The position numbers and the translations under genes were made by a program. A stretch of 64,000 nt of DNA from the NCBI GenBank assembly GCA_043228905.1, contig JBHGNT010000001.1:26846001-26910000 (forward strand). Reading direction: 5' to 3'. This DNA is from Azolla caroliniana. Taxonomy: Eukaryota; Polypodiophyta. The notes under the pieces are model-generated. The model searched no databases, was not told the DNA's origin, and was given only the letters and a program-made list of their open reading frames with translations. Positions 30,668 through 41,738 of the stretch are shown here, one piece after another. Position 1 is the first letter of the stretch, and every line of letters begins with the position of its first letter.

Positions 30668-31833
30668 GGGCTCATCGAAGGTGTTTCCCCCAGAAACGGT
30701 TAACATGTTGCGGATGATCTTGGAGTTGAGAATGGTAGCAACCTCATATTCAGATCCATTGGAAACTTCGATTGGAGGTGGGGGAGGTGTAAGACGACCC
30801 GGAATAGAGCTTGTTGTGTAGTGTTCCAAAACAAAAACATGGAAGACCGGGTGAAGACGCACATGAGGGAGATCAAGACGAAATGTCACATCATTGATCT
30901 TACCAGAGATCACATATGGGTCGAAACATTGATAAACCAATTTGTAGTAAGGTCAGGTGGTTTTAATGCTACCTTGTAAGAGCTATACACGATCTCCTAC
31001 TTGAAACGTAGTCGATGAATCACGCCGATGATCATCAACAATCTTCTTTTGAGTGTTTTGGCCATCACATAAATGATGCAAAAGTACATCTTGAACTTCT
31101 TGGAGTCAAGTGAGCCGATCTTCAGCAACCAGGTTTTTCGAGAGTTCGAGATGTTCAAGCATCGTCCAACAAGGATGGTACCCAATGTTAGCAAAAAATG
31201 GGGAATATCCAATAGAAGAATGTTCGGAGTTGTTGTAAGCAAATTCCGCCAAATGTAATAAATCCACCCAGTCATCCTGTTGACAGTTGATAAAACAACA
31301 TAGATATTGTTTGGTTGTTTGGTTGGTGCGCTCACTCTACCCATTAGTCTCTGGATGGTAGCCGGAAGAGAGTTTACAAGAAGTATGTAAGAGTTTGAAC
31401 ATGTGCCACCAAAATTTCGAGATGAATTGGGGACCCCAATCACTGATAATATCATCCAGAAGACCATGATGGCGAAACACCTCCTGCATGAGTAAATCGG
31501 TTGTCTCTTGACTAGTAATGGTCTTCGTGCATGGAAGGAAATGCGCCATCTTCGTAAAACGATTGACTACCCTTGGAAGGTGGGAGATCCGCAATAAAGT
31601 CCAAGGAAATAGATTTCCATGGGCTCTCTGAAATAGGCATTGGCTGTAATAGGCCATATGGATTATGTAGAGGCTTTTTTTATCGGCAACATGTATCACA
31701 ACTACAAACATAATTCGTAACAAAATGGCGAAGCCGTGGCCACCAATATCGGCGAGAAATCAACTCAAAAGTCTTGTGGATGCCGAAATGTCCAGCCATT
31801 GGCGTGTCATGACTTTGAGTCAAGAAGGACCGT
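30668..31833 (-). pseudogene. Chromo-Z integrase and partial chromodomain
   Basis: Minus-strand coding. Zinc finger with GHFGIHKTF...CSCDTCCR (31810-31680), core motifs [28 protein letters not shown] (31470-31430) and GYHPETNGQTERTN (31355-31310), then FHVFVLEHY and YEVATILNSKI (30755-30720), which is the start of a chromodomain, the module that steers integration to marked chromatin. The chromodomain is broken by Gypsy-A at 30668. Stops and frameshifts occur throughout. Confidence 0.75.
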
Positions 31834-32285
31834 TGTCGTGAAGATCCGTCACTACACGCGGATCATGACCGGGGTTCTGGACCGGAAGGATTCAAAGTTG
31901 GTACAAGCTTTGGCGCAAGCTTTAGCGAGAAAGTACTTAAGATAGATTGGGAAAGAGAGAAGTTGAGATTACACGATTGAGAGAGATTGATTGAACTTTT
32001 AACTTTAGATTTAAGAAACAAGTTACACGATCAATTTGATAACGAATTTCTTCCTCTTAATTTTCATAAAAAAAAACCCGTGTTTTTTCTCCTCCCCCTT
32101 CCCTCTTTTATAAATGCTCTCATGCATATGATGCATGTGAGGGTACAAGACATGCATAAATTGCATGTTTGCCATTTGGCGCTTATGTATTACATGTGGT
32201 GCATGATAACCATGTCACTCATTTTAGTTCTCATGTATGAGAATTTACATGTAAATGTACAATGATAGAAATATAATTTCAACTA

Positions 32286-32353
32286 AATAGCATGGCTTAA
32301 TGGTAAGCCAATTGACTCCTAACTTGGAGGTGCAAGGTTTGAATCCTTACTTG
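32286..32353 (+). repeat. tRNA-derived unit inside T5
   Basis: An A box TGGCTTAATGG (32294-32304) and a B box GGTTTGAATCC (32336-32346) are spaced as in a tRNA gene, with GACTCCTAAC between them in the anticodon region. It is too diverged to be a working tRNA gene; it looks like a tRNA-derived SINE head. Confidence 0.6.
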
Positions 32354-32401
32354 CCTTGCTTGTATATGTAAATATGTATATATATTTATATATTTATTTA
32401 T

Positions 32402-32535
32402 CTAGTCGCCGGTTCGCCGGATACCGTCGCCGGATGCCGTCGGTTACCGGTGCGTCGCCGGATATCGGTGCCGCCGTCGGATGCCGGTGCCGGATTGCCG
32501 TCGGATCACCGGCTCCATCGTCGGTCCGGTTTTGG
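32402..32535 (+). repeat. GC-rich CCGG/CGTCG minisatellite inside T5
   Basis: An abrupt change from AT-rich DNA to about 130 bases of imperfect repeats of GTCGCCGGAT/GCCGTCGG type. No reading frame is implied. Confidence 0.8.
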
Positions 32536-32913
32536 TTGGCCAAAACCCTTTACGAGTAGCTAGCCCACCTCCACTCTTAGTTCAAGTTACCTTGAACTCT
32601 CTATGCTCCACACATAGACACAAAGATAATATCTTTTGCTCCACCTTATATATGATGAGAGCTGTATTTGTCATGCCTATGTGGGATATCTCACAATTTT
32701 CTCCTTTCCTTTTACAAACTTTTTACCCTCATATCTTGACATTTAGTTGTTCGTTTCTCGTGTAATAAACTGCATTCGAAACCTCCATCATTTTGTACTT
32801 AGATATTAAATCTATTTAAAATGTTATCTTCACAATTATTGTACTATGTGATTCATACTCGATTTCGTACGTTTTATGGGATTTTCACACTATTGTCGAA
32901 AATCTTCACGACA

Positions 32914-34450
32914 CCGTCAAGCACATACAAGAGAGTTTGTCAAAAAAGCAAACCATCACGCCAACTGAACTGGGTGAAGTCTAGACGAGGATTTTGAGAT
33001 TGGGAGCTGGAAGCACGATCTAGGATAATATGACTCAAAACCTCTTGGGCGAATGCATCGGTCACAATCTGCTCCCGAATGGAATCAAGAAGCCTTGAAT
33101 CTCCCGGTGTGTTGATAGTATGTATTTCCATTACTCATAGACGATCAAGATCTAAGAGGATTTTCTTTTGACTTTCAAATGTGGCCTCTCCTGGTTGAAG
33201 TTCCATATACGAACGTCGAGATAAAGCATCTACTTTTCCTTGTTGCATCCCAAGGTGATATAGAATTATAAAATCAAAACGAGTAAGAACTGCACCCAAC
33301 GAGCTTGTCGATGATTCAAGACTCGAGCACTTTGGAAGTATGTTAGATTTTTGTGATCATTGTAGACAATAATCTGTTGAGAAGAACCCTCCAAAAAATG
33401 ATGCCATTGTTGAAAAGAATCCACAATGGCAAGAAGCTCTTTGTCGTGAATCTCATAATTGATTTCTACGGCTTCAAATTTCCATGAGTGAAAAGCCATA
33501 GGTGTAGTTCGCCATCTTCGCCAATCTAGAATAGTACGCTTCTGAGTGCGAAATTAGATGCATCAGCTTCAAGTATAAAGCGCCTCATTGGATTGACATG
33601 CATTAAAATTGGTGTAGATGTAAACGCTTGCTTTAAACCCTCAAATGTAGAGTTTGCATCTATACCCATACAAATGGTTGATTCTTGCGCGTTAGTTGAG
33701 TGAGGGGCAATACAATCTTTGAATAATCTTTGATGAACTTGCGATAAAAGTTTGCGAACCCCAAAAAACATTTTACATCTCACACATACTATGGTGTTTG
33801 CCAATCCAAAATTGTTTGAACCTTTGATGGATCCATAGAGATGCCATTTGAAGAGACTATGTACCCCAAAAATTCCACTTGACACTAGTCGAAACTACAC
33901 TTCTCCAATTTTGCATAGAGACCATACTCTCGTAACCGTTGCAAAACTTGTTGAACATGTATCTCATGCTCCTCTTGAGTTTTTGAGTAGATCAAGATAT
34001 CATCCAGGTAAACTATGATGAAGATATTGAGGAAGTCTCGAAAAATGTCATTCGCCATATGTTGGAAAACTATTGGTGCATTCGTGAGACCAAATGGCAT
34101 CACTGTATACTTAAAATGACCATAGCAAGTGCAGAACGCGGTCTTCCATTCATCCCCAGGACGAATTCGAACAAGGTTGGAGGCACCTCAAAGATCTAAC
34201 TTCGTGAAATACTTTGCTCCACTAAGGCGTTCTAGAAGGCTTGAGATCAATGGTAGAGCATATCGGTTTCTAATAGTCACTTTATTCAAGCCCCGATAAT
34301 CCACGACCATACGAAGCGTACCATCTTTCTTCTTAACGAAAAATATGGGTGCACCAGCAGGAGATCTTGAATGTTGAATAAAACCATTTGCCAGGTTCTC
34401 ATCGATATATTCTCAAAGAACCTCTAACTCCGTGGGCGAAAGGTTATAAA
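32914..34450 (-). pseudogene. Chromo-Z reverse transcriptase and RNase H
   Basis: Minus strand. [27 protein letters not shown] (34365-34290), [23 protein letters not shown], catalytic [12 protein letters not shown] (34010-33975), then LEKCSFD and [13 protein letters not shown]. RNase H: NYEIHDKELLAIVDSFQQWHHFLEGS (33450-33380) and NDHKNLTYF. The catalytic Asp pair is intact, but stops and frameshifts break the frame (for example near 34190, 33886 and 33520). Confidence 0.82.
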
Positions 34451-35197
34451 TTGGCCCCCATGGAGGCTCTTTTCTTGGCTGCAAATCAATCAAGCAATCA
34501 TATGGTCGATGCTCTGGTAATCTATTAGCCTTCACCTTATCGAACACATCGAAGAATTCTATGTACTTCTTTGGTAATTGGACCCCCAATTCTTGTGAGC
34601 TAGATGAGGGAGTTGCTAAAACCGCAAACACCATCATGTCTTCCTTCCTTCCATCCTCTCGTAACTGATGTATAGAGGTTGTTGAAATCGTGTGGGATCC
34701 TAGATCCTTTGTTAGAGTTTCAAGAGACTCGGACTGTACTATGTATGACCTCTTCAATAGTTCTTTTCTCCAATCAATAGTTCGGTTATGTAACTCAAAA
34801 CAAGGAAGACCAAGAACTAGAGAGTGCTCTGGACTACTAATGATGTTGAATGAGATGATACTAGCCAAATTACCTAGGACTACACGAATTGGTTCAGACT
34901 CTTCGACTATATCACCTAATGTTATAGGGTGACCATCGATGACTCCTACAACTACTAGGTTCGAGAGCTTGTTCAAGTTGATGTTTTGGGTCAATGCAAA
35001 CTCGTGATCCATGAAACAAAAATTGGCTCCAGAATCTAGGAGGGCAGAGGCTAGGACTCAATGACCTATAGATATGCTAAGCTCAACTTGTGTAGAAAAA
35101 ACTCGACTAACTTGATTTGATGAAATGGAATCACAACTAGGTATTGACTCTACATATCTAGGATGGTCCAACCAAATGGCTCCTATTTTGGCCAGAC
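34413..35197 (-). pseudogene. Chromo-Z protease and linker to RT
   Basis: Minus strand. The aspartic protease motif ALLDSGANFCFMDHEFA lies at 35050-35000, followed by VLGLPCFELHNRTIDW. The linker contains FFDVFDKVKANRLPEHRPYDC, the usual lead-in to Gypsy RT. 34413-35012 is one open stretch; a stop separates it from the DSG motif. Confidence 0.75.
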
Positions 35198-36298
35198 TTA
35201 TTCATTTAACACATCCTCTAATTGGCTCAAGACATCAAATCTATTCTCATGGCATGGGTTATTAGGCTTAGTAATTAAGTTATTAGAAGTGATAGTAGAA
35301 CTCGAGGAAGGGTTGTCATGTGCACTTACTTGGTAAACCTGACGTCTAGGTTTATGTGGACAATTCACAGCAATATGTCCTGGACCACCACAATAGAGGC
35401 ATAGGCGATGCGCCCGACGTTGTTGTTTCTCAACATCTAATAAAGGCCCTCGACTTTGTGTTGACTCTATTTCCATCGGAGTGGGACCATCCCTCATAAT
35501 GGGTCTGGGAACTTGTGGCAGTGTTGCAACTATTGAAGCATACGTCTGTTCCAATTGGTGGCGTAGCATTTGTTGATGTTCAGAATGTCGCTCAAATAGG
35601 TGATTATCACATCGCACAGCTCGACTAATGGCCTCTGTAAGAGACTTTGGATCTTCGTGGAAAGTAAGACGAAGATCTTTGACATCATTACACAAACCCT
35701 GACGGAATTGATCCATTAAGGTTGCCTCATCCCAAGGGATGTCACATGCCAAGAGACGGAAATCTGTTGCGTAGGCTGAAGTGGGACGATCTCCTTGTCA
35801 GAGTCTTTGAATCTTGTTTATTGTCGTTCTAGTGCTACCGATGTCTCCAAAACTAGCTTGAACCTCTTTAACGAATGCCTCGAAATCCTCCAACAATGGT
35901 GATTTCTTCTCTAGAAGTGGTGCAAACCATGCTAATGTTGTACCGCTTAGCAAGGTTCCTATTAATCCCACACAAGCAACATCACTTGGGTACCGATTGG
36001 GATGTAACTGAATCACCAAACGAACTTGATTCAGGAAACCTCAAAACAAAGATCAGGTACCATCAAACTTGGCAGGGAAGCTAATCTTTGGTTCCCTTGG
36101 GGAGTTTTGAACCCCCCCCGCTTGTTCTCGTAATGTTGATATAGTAGCCTCGAGTTGATGAACCCGTTGTGATAACTCCTCATATTGATGAGCTTTCTCG
36201 GTACTCACTTGTTGTAAATCCTCGAGTAGCCTATTATTTTCTTGCTCTAATGCCACAAACTTAGTCGTGAGCATGTCAAGCTCAGAAAGGACACGCAT
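35198..36298 (-). pseudogene. Chromo-Z gag
   Basis: Starts at the ATG at 36298 (MRVLSELDMLTTKFVALEQ), with a coiled coil over the first 60 residues, then a frameshifted stretch around 36050. 36019-35753 and 35752-35198 share one frame, separated by a TGA (CGA to TGA within RLRQGDRP). The knuckle is CLYCGGPGHIAVNC (about 35395-35355). It ends at TGA 35198-35200 after LSQLEDVLNE. This is the particle protein of the chromovirus. Confidence 0.75.
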
Positions 36299-36690
36299 AT
36301 ACTCTTGCTTGCTGACGGATTCCCTAAATGAGGGGGGAAAAGAAAGAAGGGAAACGAAGAAAGCTTGCTAAGGTTATTGGAAAAGGAAACAGAAATATTC
36401 GGTTCAAATTGTCGAAACTCGTGGGTAGGAGATAGAATGAGAGAGAGAGCGATAGCGAAAGAGAGAGGTGTGTGTGTGTACGTGAGAGAGAAAGAAAGAA
36501 AGATATATTAACGTCTTCTAAGGCCAAATTTGTCCCATGAGACAATTGGTTTACAACAAAAAGAGTATTTATCCAGCCATCATAACTAAAATAAAATAAA
36601 GTAAATATAGAACTTAAGCTAAAAGAGTTCTAGTAGTGTACAATACGTGGTATACTCGATAAAGGAAGTGACTTTACACTAAGCCTAATT
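36299..36690. other. Upstream flank of Chromo-Z gag
   Basis: No gene seen. On the minus strand there is a TATA-like GGATAAATACTC near 36570 and a CT-rich run with GT repeats (36430-36505), which would suit an LTR and leader. I could not find TG/CA ends, a primer site or a second copy, so I do not call an LTR. Confidence 0.4.
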
Positions 36691-36954
36691 TTATTTCCAC
36701 CCAAGCCTCTCGAAAAGAAGTGGGGGGTCAAAGGGTTTTGATGTGGGTGTGACCCGTGGTTCCAATGTAGAGAGTGCCCTCGCCATGGCTTCTAGGCGGT
36801 GTAGCTCACGTTCCCTTATTTTCATTATTGCTTCCACACCACGTCGAGTTGCTTTGAAACCCGGCACCCGAGGACGTCTGGTTCTTCTTTGGTTTTTTGC
36901 CTCATCAAGGGAAAGGCCGAGTGGTGCAAGTGTTTTGATATTTGTTGGCTCCCC
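36691..36954 (-). other. Unrecognised open frame, possible terminal exon
   Basis: On the minus strand, 87 codons are open from just after a TAG (36957-36955) to TAA 36693-36691. The upstream TAG followed by GGGGAG could be a splice acceptor, because no in-frame ATG precedes the first conserved-looking residues. The peptide is basic then amphipathic (LGLSLDEAKNQRRTRRPRV, GFKATRRGVEAIMKIRE, LHRLEAMARALSTLEP) and ends FDPPLLFERLGWK. I do not recognise it. It has no decay signs although it lies between transposon remnants. It could be a host exon or part of an unrecognised element. Confidence 0.35.
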
Positions 36955-36965
36955 CTATTCCTAAA

Positions 36966-38850
36966 AACCTTCATTTGTTACATGTTGGTGAACATTAGCA
37001 ACATTATTGTCAACATTTTGTAACTTATTCTCTCTGTGTTGTTTTAGCTATAGAATGTATTTGCCTAATTTCTTTATATCTAGAGTATTTGACATTATAA
37101 TTAAAAATATAATTATTATAATCACACAACATATATGTTATTACAATGGTTAAGGGTTCAACACATAGACCAAGAAGTCATGGGTTCGATTCTTGATAAG
37201 CCAAAATGTTGTCTTCATAAATAAGAGGCCTAGTTACCCTCATTTCATGATCTTTTGACTACGTCAAGACTCTGTTTCGTGGTGGTTCAACTCTTGTAGC
37301 GAGCGCGCCAACACCAAGTACGACTCGATGCCACGGTAGTGATATAGGACGCCGATCGAGGCTCGAGTCCGTCTCGATCCCTTCGCTCAGAGGTGGTCGG
37401 GTGGATCAGCACCCTTCTTTCTCTCTCTCCTTTCTATCTATCTATCTATCATTATTTTCTCCTTATCATACACTTACATTAGATCATATCTCTAATAATG
37501 ATGATAGAAGGTAGAGAGAGAGAGAGAGAGAGAGAGACAAGGAGTTTATATTATAAGAGAACAAGGGTTACAAAGAGTAGGCTAAGGGGTGAAGACTGGT
37601 GTTGAACCGAATGAATTGTGATAAATGAATAGACATTTATTTATAAGTCCTTAGTCTAGAATGTTCTAAAATATTTTAGATACTTATGATATTTACGATA
37701 ATCATGGAATATTCTAGAATGTTCTATAATACTCTAAAATGTTCTAGAATACTCAAAATATCTTGTAATAAGTAATAATATAATTATTATGACTATACAT
37801 CATATATATTATTATAATGGTTAAAGGTTTAACACATACACCAAGAAGTTGTGAGTTCCAATCCTTGTAAGCCAAAGTGTATGTCTTCATGACATATTCA
37901 ATAAAAAGTGCAATCAATGATACATCAAATCAATATGCTTCATGTGAGAATTGTAGGTAGAGTTCTTGATCAAATCCATTTCATTGTTACAAAATTTCAC
38001 ATAAGTTAATTGGTTTTTCTCCAATACATCTCTTTGCCAACTATAGTTGTTGTAATATACTTTGCTTCTCACAACAAAAGCATCTCTTCACAATTGCAAC
38101 TTGGACTACCGTAATATGGCTCCCCCAACAAAAGCTACCAATGTTTTGATGCGATTACCATTTGTGACTTGAACGAGCTCCTACAGAACATTTTCATCCA
38201 TTTTTTTGTTCCATTCAAAGCAAGATCATTGTACTATAGGTGTGATCAATGTAGAATAGTTACAAAAATAAAAAAGAATGGGGCATTAATTTTGGCATTA
38301 ATGGAATTGAGTCCTTCTAAACATAAAAGGAGATCATTGTAAAAGATATGGATCTAAGCATTCATGAGCCACCTATGAGCAAAGGGAATGACGATACATG
38401 TAAGGTAATGGATGGAGATGGATGGAGAATCTTCTCTTCGTCACCCTTGCACATATAATTGCCATGTATAATGTGAACGGGAGGGAAATATAACTATGCG
38501 AGTGTTCTCTTATGTATGGTGTTAAGCCACACACACCACTACATTTGAATATTAATTAAGTGATTAAATCATCATTAAGTAAGTGAGTATAAATGCCAAC
38601 TACAAGTCAACTATTAAGCATTTTGTTGCCCTATGAGGATATATGTGATACTTAAGGTACGTATCTATAAAGAGCTCACATCACTCTTCTCAATGGTAAC
38701 TTTGAGGCTAGGCATCAATGTAAGACGGATATATACTAGCCCTATCTTTCGCGTTGTAGGAAGTACCCTTGCACGATTGTGGCCTCATGAATAATTTATT
38801 TGAGAGGACTATTGTAATTCCTACAACCTTTAGGTAGTCTTACAACATTC
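36966..38850. other. AT-rich intergenic DNA with SINE-like copies and an LTR-like promoter
   Basis: No protein gene seen. Two related direct copies, about 110 bp each, lie at 37110-37220 and 37785-37895; both have a B-box-like GGGTTCGATTC/GAGTTCCAATCC after a NNATGGTTAA block. Between them lies a segment with a GA tract (37513-37536), a minus-strand TATA box and the heat-shock elements described separately. The remainder is unremarkable. Confidence 0.5.
37630..37750 (-). promoter_or_regulatory. Heat-shock-element cluster beside a TATA box
   Basis: 37706-37725 reads as four perfect alternating pentamers (nGAAn nTTCn nGAAn nTTCn). Further pairs occur at 37741-37750 and 37658-37667. On the minus strand these lie just upstream of ACTTATAAATAAATG (37631-37645), a good TATA box, followed by a CT tract. 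The layout is that of a heat-responsive promoter, probably an LTR. Activity is inference. Confidence 0.55.
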
Positions 38851-38860
38851 CTATAGGGTT

Positions 38861-39044
38861 TACCTTGACAAAAGATCCTCACTATTTCAATAGGGATAAC
38901 GAGGTTTGCTTGTATTGTCATGTCATTCTAATAAACACACTACTTTGAGGTCTACCTTGACAAAAGATCCTCACTATTTCAATAGGGATAACAAGATTTT
39001 CTTGTACTGTCACATCATTTTAATATATATACTTGGCTTCTATC
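38861..39044 (+). repeat. 92-bp tandem duplication
   Basis: Two adjacent copies (38861-38952, 38953-39044) share TACCTTGACAAAAGATCC and the following 25 bases exactly, then diverge slightly. A weaker third copy is near 39239-39320. Non-coding. Confidence 0.8.
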
Positions 39045-39788
39045 AAAGAGGACATAGACAAACTATTATTGTCTTCATAGGTCAAATATGACCTTAGTGG
39101 AGAGAGAAAAAGAGAGGAGGCTAAAAGAAATTTTGATTTAATAGTTCTCACAAGTGAGACAATTGAGGTCTATGAGCACCTTGTCCTCAAAGGGGTTGCA
39201 TGTATGTATGTCAGCTAGTTTTTATAACATCTTAGATGACTCACATTGCCATAAAATCCTCGCTATTGTAAGGACACCACGGTTTTTTATATTGGCACAT
39301 TATTTTAAAAGACATACTACTTTGGCAATAAAAAAGAAAAGAAAGGAAGAGGGCAAGAGAGAGGTAACTCTAAGGACAATGAGAAAGTACTACATCTTAT
39401 ATCCCTTTAACTTTTGGATCTTGTTACTATATCCACATACAGATTTTATGTGTGGGTAGGTGTAAAAGAAAAAACAAGCAAAGAAAGTGCAACCTTTTGA
39501 ATCAAGCAATTCAACATCATCCCTTGATTCAGAAAAGCAATGCCAATTATAGCTCTCCTAGGTGTGATAGTGAAATGGATTGAAATTCACATATGTAGTG
39601 CCTCAACGATGCAACTTATATTATCTAGTATTCTAATCAAAACACCTGAAAACTTTTGAATCATCAATGTTACTTTTGAACAAAGACATGATTTTCTATT
39701 ATACAAATGAGGCGTTGAGCACTATTGGAAGTTCCTCATTCAATTTTTTTATTTGACAAGCAAAGATACAATGGAACAAAACGGGAGT

Positions 39789-39790
<2 letters not shown>

Positions 39791-39844
<54 letters not shown>
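39791..39844 (+). repeat. (GT)27 microsatellite
   Basis: Uninterrupted GT repeat of 54 bases, then GA-shifted units. A likely length-polymorphic marker. Confidence 0.98.
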
Positions 39845-39847
<3 letters not shown>

Positions 39848-40580
39848 TGAGTGAATGTATGTCCTTGTGTTGAAATAACCCTTTATCTCTATGTTCTAGA
39901 TCTAATACACACGGTTTATATTGTTACATAAAAAAAACCATGATTTTCTGAACAAGCTACTCACTCTTAAGTGTAAATTTGAGGTTTGTTTTAAACAAGT
40001 TACTCATTATCCTATGTAAATTTGCATTTTTGGTAAATAAATTGTAATGTATCACTATTTTGCAATACATCTATTTCCAAATATATTGTGTAACAAGACC
40101 TATGGTCAAGCTTTTGATTTTGAAATAGCAAAACTCAACAAATATCTCCATTTGTGTCATTAGGGTTTTAAAGCATTTACATGGCATTGGTGCTCTCGTA
40201 TGTGGGCCTAACCTTGCACAATGTTCTCCAAAATAAATAAGATTGTATCTATTTCATCATGGAGATTCTATAATAATATTATAACATATGGATTGTTGAA
40301 TATATGTAGACAAACTCAAAGAATAATTTACTAGTCGTCATGATCACATGTTTTGATTGTAGATAGAAACCTCCTCTAGAGATATTTCAAATGTTTCAAA
40401 TTACACTAGCACTCTTTCCATGATTTAGTATAATTCAACGCATCGTTGGTGGGGTTTCACATATCTCAACTAGAGTCTAGGAATTTGTTGTCTTCGCCTA
40501 AGTATAAACTATGTATTGAATAGTGCATAGTTATCATTTAATCTTTCTTAATTAAATATGTGACATATTAATAAAAAAAA

Positions 40581-40702
40581 TCCAACCGTCTAGAAGAAGA
40601 GATTACGTAATTCAGTTAAACTAGTGCTTGAAATGTGTTATTCCAACCGTCTAGAAGAAGAGATTACGTAATTCAGTTAAACTAGTGCTTGAAATGTGTT
40701 GG
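40581..40702 (+). repeat. 61-bp tandem duplication
   Basis: Copies at 40581-40641 and 40642-40702, starting TCCAACCGTCTAGAAG, are identical over at least 59 bases, so the duplication is recent. Non-coding. Confidence 0.95.
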
Positions 40703-41738
40703 AATGTTTTTTTAAGATTTTGAAAGATTCTCAAATTTGAAGATTAGTATCACAAGGTTTGTTAAAACACATTATGATCATCAACTTCTCAAACGATAAT
40801 CCATCATATATAGAAAGCAATATATTCTATGCATCCAAATGGTGGCTATTGGGTTACACAGACACGTTTCATATGTCCCCTCCTCTCTCCTCCTCTCTCA
40901 CGTAATGACTCTTGTGCTTTCATAATTTCTCTCTCGTTGAATCTATGTCTTATTATTAGGTTAGGTGTGTAAAACTTTGTTTCATCATGCTTTGAATTGA
41001 ACAGAAATTGCATCATTCAATAAAAAATACCTTAAGTGGGATCTAAACAAGAGAAAATCAGCATACATAATATTTACGAATGGTTTAACACATTATCCTC
41101 GTTATCATGTAGATTAGTCATTGCTATCTCCTCTAGCCACATTGCCCTTCTTAAAAATCCTATTTCGATCCAAATAACCAATGGAAATCATCCCCTTACA
41201 TGCCTCACTTATGATTCGTCCTAAACATCTATGGCCCTCATATCAAGCTTGAAAATAACTTTCCACTCTAAAGACAATCCTATTGATGGAGCTTTTAGCA
41301 TTATAGGGAGCATTTATTATAGGTGCACCGTGCAAGAAATTAGGATTTGGTCTAATTAGGATTCCATGTCTTCATCGAGAAACAAAAATGTTATGATATA
41401 TCATATAACTATAAGTATAAAGGTTTTTCATGTAAAACATACTTGACAAAAAAGGATTTACTCTCAATACCAAGCTGAACTCAATTTGAAAACTAGAATA
41501 AAAGTATGGCATTTTAAAATTAGAATGACGCTCCCAATGGAAGCATCTTTCTTATTGAATGATATATTATCATTCCTTGTAAATTATATGTTCAAATCCA
41601 TAGCCCTTGTATTTCAATGACAATATCCAAAGGCCACGCAAAAAAGGCTTCATAATATTGATTTTCCATTCTTCTTCTTTTTCTTTTTTCTTTTTAAAAG
41701 ATTTTCTTCAATAGTATTAAGAACAAAACGCCCGAAGG

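Larger units (their letters stand above)
31834..32913 (+). mobile_element. T5: solo LTR with TGTCGTGAAG ends, in the Chromo-Z integrase
   Basis: 1080 bp from TGTCGTGAAGAT to ATCTTCACGACA, the two ends being perfect 12-bp inverted copies, with a 4-bp target duplication CCGT (31830-31833, 32914-32917). Inside lie a TATA-like CTCTTTTATAAATG at 32102-32115, a stretch of repeated CATGCAT motifs, a tRNA-like unit (32286-32353) and a GC-rich minisatellite (32402-32535). Beyond its ends it does not resemble the T2 LTR, so membership of the same family rests on termini and target-site length. It could alternatively be a large terminal-inverted-repeat DNA element. Confidence 0.7.
30668..36298 (-). mobile_element. 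Chromo-Z: old chromovirus (Sushi/Tcn1-like), minus strand
   Basis: Reading from 36298 downward: gag with CCHC knuckle, protease, RT, RNase H, integrase, then the start of a chromodomain that is cut off by Gypsy-A. A 30-base continuation lies at 5093-5122, and the rest was lost or displaced by Gypsy-B. The gag type (coiled coil, then a RLRQGDRPTSAYATDFR-like block, then CLYCGGPGH) and the FHVFVLEHY...GRL-P-rich linker before the chromodomain resemble the Sushi-ichi/Tcn1 branch. Domain order supports Gypsy; the branch assignment is inference. LTRs were not identified. It is interrupted by T5. Confidence 0.75.

Noticed and set aside
32286-32353. A functional tRNA gene
   Set aside because: The A and B boxes fit, but the acceptor and anticodon stems do not pair well and there is no terminator T-run just after; treated as a tRNA-derived repeat.
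38906-39459. Open frames of 61 and 101 codons in the 39-kb region
   Set aside because: They overlap tandem repeats, lack motifs and codon structure, and have no second copy or signals.
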